Shown here: positions 10,026-21,310 of the stretch, one piece after another
Layout: the number at the start of each line of letters is the position of its first letter
Numbering within the stretch: the stretch's first letter is position 1
Source of the DNA: Gnetum montanum
Lineage: Eukaryota; Streptophyta; Gnetopsida; Gnetales; Gnetaceae
Direction of reading: 5' to 3'
NCBI GenBank assembly: GCA_015680685.1
Contig: MNCI01033474.1
Coordinates: forward strand, 2,420,117 to 2,484,116
Length of the DNA stretch: 64,000 bases
The notes under the pieces: model-generated
Databases searched by the model: none
Told to the model about the DNA's origin: nothing
The model's input: the letters and a program-made list of their open reading frames with translations, nothing else
Position numbers and translations under genes: made by a program

Positions 10026-11445
10026 TTATCTATCTAAATTTTTTTCTAGTGAATATAATATTTCTCTCTTTTAATTTTATTCATCAAATTTAATTTATTC
10101 TAAATTTCTCCCAATCTTGAACCAATACTAAAATTTCTAACTTTTTTATGAATGCAAAAATTTTCGTTTGTTTTGAAAATGAAGATTTACAAGCTAGTGA
10201 GCAAAAATTTGTAACATCTTCTTCTAGAGATGTTGACACAACTAAAAGACCTAATTTCATTCTCTATTGTGATGGATATGAGTCATTGGTTATTAATCTT
10301 GCACAACAATTCAAATTTTGAATTACCTACATTTTAATTGAAGCTTTACTTCAAAATTAAATGATTTAATGCAAAAGTAGAACATTCAAGTCATTCATGC
10401 AAGGCACTATTTTCATTTTTTTCTGTTGTTCAAGCTAGGTAATGCTTTGATAATACAACGATTCTACAATCATTTATACATAAGCATGTACTGTTAATCA
10501 TTCATAAATGAATACAAGATTTTGATACCCAATCTAAAGTGTATTCTAAAAATCCATGTTCTGTCAAGCTATTCAATCTTCCATAAATAAAGCTAAGTAG
10601 CAAATTATTAGTCTTTTCAATTCCATTAAGCACATGGAATCTATTTCTACACAATTTGATTTTCATAAAATGTTTTTTTAAATTTTTTTTACTTTTTAAA
10701 ATCAATCTTCTTAATTGTAAATAGGAATTGATATTGCCAGTAGATAAGAAAACTTATGTTCAACTAATTACATATTATAACTTTCCTAATTCTTGTAACT
10801 TTTGTTATTGTGAATGATATTTGTTTAATGTTTGTTCTTTTATACTCAAGAAAAAAGATGTTAAAGAAAATTAAAAATTAAGTTAAAGTTCATTTAACTT
10901 TTGTCATCGTGAAGGACATTTATTTAATGCTTATTTTCTTCTACTCAAGATTAAGAAAAAAAGAAAAAATTTGTTGAAATTGATGAAATGCAAAAATATG
11001 TTGAAGTTGAAAATAGAAAAAAACAATTTGAAGTTCAATATATGAAAAATTAACTTACTATCAATTATAAGAATGATCACATGACAATAAATAAATTAAA
11101 GAAAACAAAAGTTTATGTGATTATTTTTTTTCTAGTATTACATGAAGTATTATCAATCTAGACAAATAGCTCCTAACATAAATTTTTTTCTCATCTAAAA
11201 AGAATCCTAGTAATTTATAGATTAAACTTATATTAACAAGTGGACTATTGCTGATGGCAAAGATTCTTGATGTAAGGATATTTGTATTGGACAATATATG
11301 CACTATCATTTTCTATTGAATTTTATTTTATGATTTAACTAAAGTTGGTATTTCATCAAAACTTGTTTTCTATTAGTATCTCAAATTGTTTATCTATTTA
11401 AACTCAAGATCAAATGTTGAGAATGATGCAAATGTTGTTAGGGAT

Positions 11446-11587
11446 GTTAAAACTTGAAATAATTAAAACATAGGTAGACCCTAATGTATATAGTCCACAT
11501 GGAACTTTATAAGTTAGCATTGTCTACCAAAATCAAACCCATGACTTAAAGTTTCCAAATCAAGAGTTATCACTAGGCTAATACCTC
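11446..11587 (-). mobile_element. tRNA-derived SINE-like relic, type 2
   Basis: Paralogue of 5855-5996 with the complement of a TAGCCTAGTGAT A-box-like head (about 11570-11581) and the shared tail. Confidence 0.5.
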
Positions 11588-12064
11588 ATTGTTACAAATG
11601 TTGTTAAGACTAAGATCATCCTTCCTACAAATAATTAATATTTCTTATTTTATTTTTCAAAGCATTAATTATAAGGTTATATACTTGAGTAGACATCCAT
11701 AAACTTAGAATTTTTTCATGTTGATTTTGGTATTTTCTACTTAGTGTTGAGCATTTGATTTACTCTGACTATTTTTCTTATTATTAATATTATTTTTAGG
11801 ATTGACATCCTCTTCTTCTCCCCATTTTAAAATATCCTATTGATAGAGGAAAAGGATCCATATAATAAAATATTTAGTTCCTTTCTAAACTTCTCTAAGA
11901 CTTGTGATTTGATCAATTGAAATAACTTATAAGATACTTAGATAATTTATAAAGTTTCCATTACACTATGTTGGAACCCAAAATATTTTTTTAACAATAT
12001 TTAATCCTCAAACATATAGTCAAATTAGAACTTTATAATTCAATATTATAAATAAATAAATAGT

Positions 12065-12203
12065 GAAATGTTAACTTAGTGATAACTTGATTTGAAAGCT
12101 CCAAGTTATAAGTTCGATTCTAATAGGAAATGTTGAGTTATAAAGTTCTCATTAGAGTATATGTCTTAAGGTATACCTATATTTCAATTATTTCATGTTC
12201 CAA
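12065..12203 (+). mobile_element. tRNA-derived SINE-like relic, type 2 (good B box)
   Basis: A-box-like TTAACTTAGTG (12071-12081) and AGTTCGATTCT (12111-12121), a near-consensus B box 40 bases further on. This is the spacing expected of a tRNA gene. It carries the same tail as the other type 2 copies. Confidence 0.6.
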
Positions 12204-12287
12204 CCCCCCAATATTGCCTACCACTTCAAACTAATACCTTTAAGTTTCCAAATCAAGGGTGTTAACACTAAGCTAATATTTTATTTA
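12204..12287 (-). mobile_element. Partial type 2 SINE-like relic
   Basis: Inverted partner of 12065-12203. The complement of TATTAGCTTAGTG is at about 12266-12278. It mirrors the arrangement at 6442-6650, so the inverted pair predates the large duplication. Confidence 0.5.
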
Positions 12288-12319
12288 TGTTTCTATAACA
12301 CTATTATCAAACCTCATTA

Positions 12320-12480
12320 GTAATAGGTGGTTCAAGTGCTTAGTTTAATGTCTTGTTAAACAAAAGGTTACTAGTTAAAATAACATTTAAGATATTTCTA
12401 TATTCCTTTATAATTCTTCTAACATATAATGTTCACTATATATCTTAGGGCATACTTATAGTCATTTTTTAAGGTTCTAA
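12320..12480 (+). mobile_element. tRNA-derived SINE-like relic, type 3
   Basis: Paralogue of 6684-6850, opening TAATAGGTGGTTCAAGTGCT, with a damaged B box. Confidence 0.5.
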
Positions 12481-12719
12481 TATCCCTAACCAAGCATAGA
12501 AATTAATAGGCACTGCAAGAAATATATTTAACAAACACAAATTATGATTGCATTTCACACTATAAGAGGATGATGGGTTACTTTAGGATTTTTTTTAAAA
12601 AAATGCATTTTATTAAAAAATTTTATTTTAAATTTATTTTATAGAAAAACTACCCTATGATAGACATTAACTGCTTCAAATTCTAGTCATTGTCCCAACT
12701 ATTATCAATCATGTAGCTA

Positions 12720-12867
12720 GTGATAGGTGGTTCAAGTGGTTAGCTCATTGTCCGACTAGAAAAGAAGTTGCTAATTCAAGTTATACTTTAAACATCTTTA
12801 TATTTTTCTAATTCTTCTAATATATCATGTTGGTTATATGTGTTAAGATCTACCTATAGTCAAACTA
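12720..12867 (+). mobile_element. tRNA-derived SINE-like relic, type 3 (best head)
   Basis: Paralogue of 7086-7224 with the clearest tRNA-like head: GTGATAGGTGGTTCAAGTGG, TTAGCTCATTG as A box, and GCTAATTCAAGTT in the B-box place. The tail ends GTGTTAAGATCTACCTATAG. Confidence 0.55.
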
Positions 12868-13204
12868 TATCAGGTTCTCCATTGTTATTAATCATGTTAG
12901 TTATATGTTTTTAGACATTGTTATATTCTTTTATAATTCTTTTAAAGTGTCTAAAATTGGAACTGATATTTTTATTATACCTGTATAAATCCAAAGGACC
13001 TATCAGACAAATTAACTTATATAAAATGCATAAGTATTAAGTACAATAGATGTGTCCAATATTTATGTGACTTAAACACAACTTCTATATAACTACTTAA
13101 AACTAACATTGGTAACTCGAATAGCTCATGCAACATTGGCTAGAGATTTGTTATTTTTTCTAAAAATATCTATCATACAATATTATAAGAATACATGTTA
13201 CTAA

Positions 13205-13427
13205 TTCTTTACTCATCATCATCATCATCCTAGCCTTGTCCTAATAAAATAGGGTCAGCTACATGAGTTTTTCTTTTCAACATTCACCTCTGTGAAGAGC
13301 CAAATGTTTATTTATTTGTAGGTTTTTCAAATCATCTTCATTTGTTTTTTCCCATGTCTTCTTTGGTCTTGCTTTTAGTAGCCTACTTGGAATAGGGATG
13401 TAGTAACCTTTGCTTATAAGCTCATTA
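13205..13427 (-). mobile_element. RTE-type LINE 3' end
   Basis: Read on the minus strand, the element ends in a GAT-repeat tail (complement of CATCATCATCATCATC, from about 13213), preceded by coding remains. One minus-strand frame reads RKTHVADPI just before the tail, matching the conserved '..HVADPT' C-terminus of plant RTE LINE ORFs. Upstream lies a KTKEDMGK-like stretch comparable to the 'RPK.TW..V...D' block. Only the last ~200 bp are present; it is 5'-truncated, as LINE insertions usually are. Confidence 0.65.
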
Positions 13428-13480
13428 TGTTGACCTTTTGGTATGTCAAAACCTCAAGGAAAATGAAGAACAAAGAATGT
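13428..13480 (+). repeat. Truncated LTR start of a fragmentary LTR element
   Basis: TGTTGACCTTTTGGTATGTC at 13428 is repeated at 14650 and homology continues for about 50 bases (AAAACCTCAAGGAAAATGAAG...). The rest of this LTR is missing, so an internal deletion joined the LTR start to internal sequence. Confidence 0.6.
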
Positions 13481-14632
13481 GTGGAATGTTGAAGAAGTAG
13501 AAACCAACACCAAGCCTCAAAAATCCCAAAAGAAAAGATCTACATCACCGTCTTAGGCCTCTCCTCAGTTGAGAAGGTCCAAATTAGCTAGCAACCAAAT
13601 GAAATCTTTGTTGAAGTAGTTGCTTAGGCCATTTGCTCATAACTATGGATGATTGGCAAAAATCTCTCTTACCTCTATAAGAGAATGAATGTAGTCGAAG
13701 TACTCCTTCCCTCTAACGGGCAGTAGTTTAAGGAGATTACCACTCCTCCCATTTCAAATAATAAGGACCTTCCTGCCCCACCCAAACATTTAGTAGTCGT
13801 TGGGCCTTCTTGGGCATATGATTCAGGAAATGCCTTTGATTCAGATGAGCTTGATGCACCACTAGCACATATCCAAGGGGAGCTTCTTGATCTCATGCAA
13901 GTTGGACCCAGTTCCCATCATATAGATGATGCTTTGACAACATTTGAGCAACATGCTATGGAGACCATCTTTGGGACTACCTCTCAATAGAGACCTATCA
14001 ATCCCATCACTTATCAGAGGAATTGTGCTTCCTCCTCCTCTCAGCAAGTTCTATCACAATAGGATCCACCAGCTTCATCTTGATTTTGAGTGAAGCTTTG
14101 TCCACAAAGAGCTCCAATCTGGCTACCCTCTTCGAATGATAACAATGAGCATCATGTCTCTAGCTCCAGTATCAACAATGATGATGATGATGAGGAGACA
14201 TGTAGACCTTCTCGTGCTACGACTACTTCGGATGAGGATTCAGATGACGTAACTAAGGTCAGTGGTTAGGATCCTCAAGTGATCCCTCTTTTTTGATGAT
14301 ATCTAAAACGGAAGAGAATTTTTAGCCTATCAAATTTTTGGTTATGGATATTTTGTTATACATAGTTATGGATGTATTAGTGATTGTATGTATTAACAAC
14401 TGTTTAACATGGTTATGTATTGTTAGTACAACATTATGAAGATAGGTTTTTGCCTTGGATAGTATCTTGGAGATCTTTCCTTTTTTTTCATCTCTTTTGA
14501 TCTCTCCGTTGTGCTTTGAGCCCTAGAGCCCTATCCCAATGATACCTTTAGTTGCAATCAGAATTTATGTCTTAAAGTATTTTCATCAAGTACTATTATT
14601 TAAATTGCATAATTACTTAAGTTTTGGACATC
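13481..14632 (+). pseudogene. Internal remnant of an LTR retrotransposon, broken ORF
   Basis: Readable plus-strand pieces include a basic Ser/Arg stretch with ASPQLRRSKLASNQ (about 13558-13600), a longer open run at about 13680-13990 including LDAPLAHIQGELLDLMQVGP, and an acidic C-terminal run with NNDDDDEE and SDEDSDD (about 14165-14250). They are interrupted by stops. The basic/acidic low-complexity proteins resemble the poorly conserved extra ORFs of plant LTR elements. No RT, protease or integrase motif is present. Function is unassigned. Confidence 0.5.
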
Positions 14633-14649
14633 ACCAAAAAGAGGAAGAT
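14633..14649 (+). other. Candidate polypurine tract
   Basis: ACCAAAAAGAGGAAGAT sits immediately before the LTR start TGTTGACC at 14650, the expected place and composition for plus-strand priming of an LTR retrotransposon. Confidence 0.6.
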
Positions 14650-15703
14650 TGTTGACCTTTTGGTATGTCAAAACCTTAAGAAAAATGGAGAACATAGTTT
14701 GGTTGTGTGTGTGTTAATCTTGCAGGGCATGAATAAAACTCAAGGACATGAAAATAAGGTGTCAAAATGAAATCTACAAAGAGCATGAACAAGTATGAAA
14801 AAATACAAAGGATACGAGTTAAATGAAGAAGCTTCAAGGTTTGGGAAGAAGGCAAAGTGATAGAAGAAAAACTTAGAATTCAAGAAACCAAAAGTTGAAG
14901 AGAAGTTTAGTATTTTTAGGAGACCTCTCCATTGTAGAATAAACATCTCCATCCTAAGAGACATCCCATTCTCCACGGAGACATCTCTCCAAAATTGAGG
15001 CAGATCTCAAGTAGATATTCCAAGTTCGAGAGAGACATCTACATTAGCCGTTGGGTAGCCGTTGCAATAATTTTGAGGTATTTTCAAAAACTCTAAAGCT
15101 ATAAGAAGACATCAAATTCTTAGAAATTATGTGAGAACTGTCAACATCAAAGCAAGCATTTTCTATTCTATGCTACTGTACTTTTGTACTTCATTGTCAC
15201 ATCATTTGATTGATTGTTTGTAGTACATGTGCTTCAAAGTACAAGGACCTATAATTTGAGTTACACTCATGCCTTGATTTTCTCTCTTTCTTTATTACCC
15301 TATGAAGTTGATGTGCTTCTTGTAAGAAGGGATCCATTTTGAACTTGTTAGGATCCTATGGGATTGAGTGGTTTTGTAACATCAAAACACTCTAAAGCAG
15401 AGCTCAATTTTGTACAAGTTATGAGATCCTTGAAACCACATTTTGAGCTTGTTGGGACCTTGCAAGGTTGAGAGATTTTGTAGCGACAAAACTCTCTATA
15501 ACGGAGCTCAAATATTGTAAAGGTTTTGATGTCCTATAAACCACATTTTGGAAGCAACAAAGTCTGAAGGTGTGCAAGGAATACCCTTCTAGTGTGGACT
15601 ACCGAAGTTGGGAAACCACATAATTTTTGGTGTGTTTTATATGACAAGGTTGACTTAAAATTGGAGAACTTATTCAACCCCCTTTCTAAGTTCTAGATCC
15701 TCA
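14650..15703 (+). repeat. 3' LTR of the fragmentary LTR element
   Basis: Starts TGTTGACC after the polypurine tract and repeats the 13428 start. The right end is uncertain; TCA at 15701-15703 after ATTCAACCCCCTTTCTAAG is the best TG...CA end. Inside, two ~110-bp units are tandemly related (TTTTGAACTTGTTAGGATCC... at about 15338 and TTTTGAGCTTGTTGGGACC... at about 15441), each followed by GTAACATCAAAACACTCT-like sequence. The element family is not determined; a Copia assignment would be a guess. Confidence 0.55.
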
Positions 15704-15737
15704 TTTGCAAAGATAAGCCTCTAAAAAGAGGGAAGCA

Positions 15738-17090
15738 TGGCCATTGAGCAACATGAGGATACATTAGACAAACTATTGTAGATATGGTAGACCATTGAAA
15801 ACATATTTGTCAATCCTAAAGATGTCACTGCAATATAATCTAAGCTAACTGCAACCAAGGGGAAGCTAGTACTATCTAAAGCCTATCTACATCACGCTAG
15901 GTTGAATATTCAAAAACTATAGCATGAAGGCATCCAACTATGTGCTCCTCTAGATAACACACTATGGTTCATCATCCTGGAGCAACTTGACTCAAGATGA
16001 AATCAATCAATTGGTGGCTAAGCAACAATAGATAGATATGGAGGAAGGAAAGACAGCATGGGATGCATTAATGACCAATGTAAAGTTACATGAACTAAAA
16101 AAGACCATTCACATGTTAGAGGAAGAACATAGAGACCTATCAACAAAGAACTACAGATTAACTCAGGTAGAAAAAGAAAAAGAATAGATGAAAGTAAGCT
16201 TGAATCATCTTTAAAAATAACTTATCAAGGCAAATTTGGACATAAAGAGGTTAGCTAATAAGAATCAAAAACTTTTCATGGCAAAAGTTTAGGTGATTCA
16301 GCAACAATCCATGATCAACATCAAGACCTAAAAAATGAAGCTACAAAGAAGAAAGTATTCAAGAAATACTATCGAGATTAGGTTAGCTTATAAAAGGAGA
16401 TTAACAAGAAGGAGATCTAAATGGTCAAGATCCAATTGAACATTACATTGCAATAATCATTTCACATTATCTAGCAAAGCATCCTCAATGGAATCAACAT
16501 GGTTAATTAAACCAAAATTAATATGAAGGATCTACAAATCAAGGAGATGACACACTACATGGAACTAGCTAACTTTCAATATGCCAATATTACCATATTA
16601 ATAGCTAGCTAACCCAAAACAAAGGTAGAGAAATAAGTCACCACCATTTTCATAGTCTACAAATGTGAGAGTCAAGTCCATGATCAAACCAAGAAAAAGC
16701 TACAAGTTATGAATGTGAAGTGGGAGATTCTATAACTAAAATTTACTAAACAACGAGATGTTGTTTAATACCTATCGAAGAGGATGGAAGATTACCAAAA
16801 AGCTAAGGACTAATTAAGGGAGTTTGAATTTGAACACATTAATTTTGTTGTCTAGTTTGTGTAGGTAAATAAGATGTTTCCTTCCCTACCATGTCTATGA
16901 AAAGTCCCAATCACACCTAAACTTATGGATCTTACCTAGAAGGTTGGTAATCCATGGATTGATAATAAGAAGTTTAGGATCATCATTGACCACTTTCACA
17001 TGCAAAGAAGAGCATCAACAAAATAGTATATAAGCCATGAAGATAAGAGGAGCCATCACTACCCAGAAAAAATGATGGACTCCATGAAAA
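15738..17090 (+). pseudogene. Decayed coiled-coil ORF, internal part of an old LTR element
   Basis: An ATG at 15738 opens a frame that reads on through several stops. A frameshift near 15990 leads into a strongly heptad-like stretch (about 16070-16330) containing ELKKTIHMLEEEHRDLSTKN and repeated Lys/Gln/Leu patterns, predicted coiled coil. Many stops stand where Gln would fit, consistent with C-to-T decay of CAG/CAA. The 200 bases before the LTR at 17307 resemble the pre-LTR region of the element at 48999-55699, so this is probably that lineage's ORF2 or gag-like region. No catalytic motif is seen. Confidence 0.45.
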
Positions 17091-17306
17091 TTTTGAAGAC
17101 CTTGCAAATTTTGTAAATTTTTAATGTTTGTTCAAGATTTTTTATCAATCCTTTATAACTACTCAAATAAAACTTGGTAACGTAGCACTTGGTCAACTAG
17201 TGAATTAGTTTGACATTCTATTAATATCACTCACACCAAATTTGCAACAAAATCTATCTCAATTTTATTTAACTTAAAGATGAGTTTTTAATTAATTGTG
17301 GAGGTA

Positions 17307-17578
17307 TGATAAACAATAAATAAATGGGTCGTGATATCATAGATGCATCTACGATCTTGTAGCTACAATATTGTAAGCCAACCTATGATGTCACAATGCA
17401 TTCAAGCATATTTAACTCAAATACTTCATTCATGTAGTAGATATGGATACTATATCAATTTATTTTCTTAATTTCAGCAATAGTTAATACATGTCCACAA
17501 AGTGGTTTGAGTTAATTGTACGACATCTTTATTCGAGTTGAATATACTTAAATGCATTGCATAAATGATAATAGAGAT
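17307..17578 (+). repeat. Old plus-strand LTR, left part (split by insertion)
   Basis: Starts TGATAAACAATAAATAAATG directly after a purine-rich AATTGTGGAGGTA tract, the same junction type as at 54861. It ends at GAGAT, where the minus-strand element 17579-34307 inserted. The right part resumes at 34313. It includes a degenerate GTGATATCATAG motif and the AATTGTACGACATCTTTATTCG block shared with the other LTRs. Confidence 0.75.
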
Positions 17579-18386
17579 TGATGAGTAGTTAGGTATCCCT
17601 ATGCTCAACCATATGAATACGAGCATCCACGCATGATCTAGTCGAATTTCAAGGACTAAGTGCTTATGCACCTTTGTCGAACAAGAATGGGTTGATCAAT
17701 CATTATCTTCCCAAGATTACTTGTATGTCACAATTGTATGGTTAAGTAAACTTGAGGCATATGATTTTTATACTTTTTATGTGTTTTTATGTCCTGCTAC
17801 TAATAAAGGAGGACAGAGATAACTAAGTAACTAATTTAATTTGACTATTTATTAACTAGGCTCTAACTGATCCTAACACTAGTATTTGTTCTCACTTGCC
17901 ATACACATCCTAAACCAGTGCAACACTACTGGGATTACCAAACGTTAATCGTTACTGGGTTACCAAGTGTTACACACATGCTCGAAGTGATCGTACTATG
18001 TGTGCTTACTTAAGAGAGTTGTAGGGTAAGAGAGAATTATTAATTAAGGAAAGCATTAAGTAACAGTAATTAACATTGATTAATCTATTCTGAATGCTAC
18101 AAGGTTTATCACAAAGTTCGTTTTTATTGTCGTACACACAGTGTGCTCAGGATCACAATACTCGAATAAAGATCCGTTCACTTTATGACTCCTACTATGG
18201 GCATGTAGAAATAATTCTAACTCTGAGAGGGAGAAAAGGCAAGAGTTTGGATAAGAGACTAAGACTAACTATGCAAACCAAGTGTGCCCACCTCTTATTT
18301 ATAGGCAATGAGGTAGGCTGTGATATCGCGTACGTGATATCGCATGGAAGGCCACAATATCATGGGCGCGATATTGCGGCTCATCA
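17579..18386 (-). repeat. 3' LTR of the minus-strand Athila-like element
   Basis: 808 bp, TG...CA ends, matching the split 5' LTR. A TATA box is on the minus strand (complement of CTTATTTATAGG, about 18294-18305), upstream of which (18306-18385) lie several GATATC palindromes. The open frame at 18094-18405 simply runs through the LTR and recurs in the other copy. Confidence 0.9.
18322..18341. promoter_or_regulatory. GATATC composite palindrome in the LTR
   Basis: GATATCGCGTACGTGATATC, a near-perfect 20-bp palindrome about 20 bp upstream of the minus-strand TATA box. The same motif is at 34243-34262 in the sister LTR and in variants in the LTR at 48999. A regulatory role is inferred from conservation and position. 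Confidence 0.55.
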
Positions 18387-18400
18387 TACCCCCACAACTG
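18387..18400 (-). other. Polypurine tract
   Basis: Complement reads CAGTTGTGGGGGTA immediately before the 3' LTR, the same tract as at 54848-54860 in the plus-strand relative. Confidence 0.8.
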
Positions 18401-20400
18401 AATGAAAACTCGTCCTTGAGTTCCTTACAAAATATTGGGAAGGTATGGAATTATTGACTGAATGGGAACTGACAGCAACAGGGAATAATAGACTTAAAGT
18501 GCCCGATGAACGGATTGACAAACATATTACAACATTGGTGTTCACACCCTTTGCGGTGAACACTGTATATGGATGACATCCAGACCTTCACTTGAGAGCT
18601 TGAAGAGAAAGAGGGAGAAAAGAAAACGAGGCATGTTGCTGCCAATGCCGAGATTGTGCCCTCCATTGTTTATCCATAGCTATGTGACCAGACTTGTTCC
18701 CAGCGTAAATATTCCAACTCCAGTCCATCCTGGGTGCTTCCTCCTATTCTAATCCATAGTTTGTATCATCGCCATCTGTACACACAACACAGTCACAAAT
18801 GAGCAAGGATAAGTAAGTCACAATGCAATTGATACCTTGCCTCAATATAAATCGCATTGGCTGGGTTGTGGTTATGGCAAAAACTGTGTTAGAGGTTTAT
18901 TACTGATAACTACCCAAGGTGTAGGGGTTAGGCAAGTAGTAGAATGGAGAAATTGAAAAATTTGTGCCAGGGCCCCCACGACTAAGAGCAAACCTTCAAT
19001 AGCAATAAGATGAAAAAATATAAAGAATAAGAAAAATGGGAAAAATAACAACAACAACGTCAATAAAGTGGATGTCAAAGATAGGGATGAAACAAGAAAT
19101 GGTTTATTGCAGAGAATGTTTAAGGAAAAGAACTTAACAACTGCACCAAAAAGGAATGCCAGTGGATCCTCCCCAAAGTAGGCTCATGCCCTTTATGCCT
19201 TGACAAACCCACAAACCAAAGAGTCCATAGGCTCTAGGAATATCATTTCGAAGCAAGAGTTAGAAAACTTACCCTCAAGAATTTAACAAGGAAAAGAAAT
19301 GCATCAACCAAGATATGAACTAATCATAAAACTAGTAATAAGGTGAAAATGGAAAGAAAGATGGAGTAGAAATGGAATGGAATCCCAAGAGCAAAGTTGT
19401 GTAAAGTCCCTTGTGTATGTCATGGTTAATGTGACTGAGTAGAACTCATTCCAAATTTGAACTCAAACCAACCACACTCAGTGACCTCGCATCAATATAC
19501 TTGGCCAATCCATCCTCTTGAAGCAACAAGAATGCCTCCACAAAGAGTCACCACCATCCCAAGGAGAGCGAGATGAAGAAGCAGGAAGCAAGAAAGGAAG
19601 TTAGTTAGAGTGAACCTTCAGGCATGGGTAACATGTCTTTCTAGTGTCATAACCAGTGTTTGTAGCCCATATTGCTTTATTATGTCTAAGGGGTGTGCTT
19701 TGAATTCCCACTTTTTTTTCTTTTCTTTTTTTTGTGTGAGAACCACACCATGCAAAGACTTATTTTTATTCACTTTGCTTCCTGATATTTGATCGATGGT
19801 AGAATGGCAGAAACTCTAAGAAAAAGCATCCAAGCACCTAAGAGAATGGCCAGCACAAATGCATCGAATCCCCTTGAAGTCACACCCTTTTCAACCATTA
19901 AGTCCTTCCTTTAGTTTGAAAAATACCAAGTCACCAATTTATTAAGTTGATTAGAAAAAGAGACTGTACAGTTCCAAGCCAAGGGAGACCACAGAGTTGA
20001 ATGGATGAATGGACAACATGGACTCATTGCCTGTTTTATCAAAAGAACCATATCATAATATCAGCATCATAATTCAAGGGTAAAAACCAAACATTAGCAA
20101 TCAATAGTATATAATTCAATCCACCATCAAGAGCACTTATTGTATGACGAATGAAAGTAAATCAACCAAATAAAGAAATAGTAAAAATGTGAACAATGGT
20201 GTAAAACAAAAATAAGAAAGATTGAAGAAATGTGTAAAACAAAAATATAAAAAGAACTGAGGGCTTAGAATGGTTAGCATTGGTGGCCATCTCCCCCACG
20301 ATTGAGTTGGAAGGAGGAGATCTAAAATAGCAAGCAAGGTTGTCCACCAACAGAGGTAGTATGAGTATTGGCTATTCTAAGCTCAAGGAAAGGTTTATAA
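18401..20400 (-). other. Post-pol spacer of the minus-strand element
   Basis: Two kilobases between the end of readable RT and the polypurine tract, where integrase and an env-like ORF would be expected in a complete Athila element. I see no integrase or RNase H motif. A GTGGGGGAG run (complement near 20292-20300) corresponds to the run at 53596-53604 in the plus-strand relative, marking the post-pol boundary. Confidence 0.45.
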
Positions 20401-21310
20401 TAACCAGTATGTCCAATAAATGATCAGATATCTTTTACAATTTCAGGTTGCCAAGTAATTTCTTGGATAATTTTAATCTTTTCGGGGTCTACCTCTATCC
20501 CTGTTTGTGAAATCTTATGCCCTAATACTATGCCTCCTTGGACCATTAAATAGCTTTTTTGCCAGTTGAGCCTCAAATTGGTTTCTACACATCGTTTTAA
20601 TACTTGCTCTAATTGGTCCAAGATCGAATTTTGCTCCGTGAGTGGAGAAGTTGTCCATGAAGACTTCCACACCATTTCCTATTTGTTGTTGGAATATGCT
20701 TAGAACTAATTGTTGAAACGTTGCAGAGACATTGCACAAGCCAAACAACACTTGTTTGTATGCAAATGTTCCCCAAGGACTGGTGAACATAGTCTTAACT
20801 TGGTCTTCTGGAGCTATTTGTACTTGGTTCTACCCACTATACCCATCCAGAAAACTATAGTTGCGATGCCCTGCGATGGTGTCTAAGACTTGGTTAACAA
20901 ATGGCAACAGAAAGTGACCTTTAAATGTTGTCATATTCAATAGCTTACAATCTATGCACACCCTTCATTTGCCTTCCTTTTTGGGCATTATAACTAAGGG
21001 GCTAACCCATTCGCTATCAATAATGGGGTAGATGAACCTAGCTTTTAGAAGCTATTCAATTTCTTCCTTAACTACTTACTTCAGCTTTGAGTTCAATCGC
21101 CTTTGCGATTGTCTTCGAGGCTTCATGGAGGGGTCGGTGTAAATTCTATGTTGGCATATCCTAGGATCTATTCCAGTTAATTTGGGACATAACCAAGCAA
21201 AGGCTTTTGACCATTTATTTATCACTTTCAATAGTCTTTCTTTTTGCTGAGGAGCAAGCTTCGTGTTAATAATTACCGATTTTCCATTTTTAAGAAACAT
21301 GTATTCCATA
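20401..21310 (-). pseudogene. Reverse transcriptase pseudogene (Athila-like pol)
   Basis: Minus-strand frames give the RT blocks in order: a pre-RT region with KLAPQQKERLLKVINKWSKA (about 21260-21200), DSEWVSPLVIMPKKEGK (about 21030-20980), YSFLDGYSG with the first catalytic Asp (about 20855-20830), FTSPWGTFAYKQVLFGLCN (about 20785-20730), then VFMDNFSTHG (about 20675-20645) in place of the usual FMDDF, and the downstream EVDPEKIKIIQEIT block (about 20500-20460). Reading ends with GHTGYYKPFLE near 20380. Several stops and frameshifts. The Asp-to-Asn change in the catalytic box alone would disable polymerisation. Confidence 0.85.

Larger units (their letters stand above)
8860..13205 (+). repeat. 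Diverged direct duplication, copy 2
   Basis: Colinear with 3560-7570 (see that entry for matched blocks). It differs by an extra LINE-derived stretch (about 9780-10700), by the absence of the foldback block, and by a segment near 10708-10752 that is in reverse orientation relative to 4713-4752 of copy 1. The right end is truncated by the LINE end at about 13205. Confidence 0.75.

Noticed and set aside
18094-18405. 103-codon open frame, also at 34039-34350
   Set aside because: Both are the same stretch of one LTR present twice; no coding motif.
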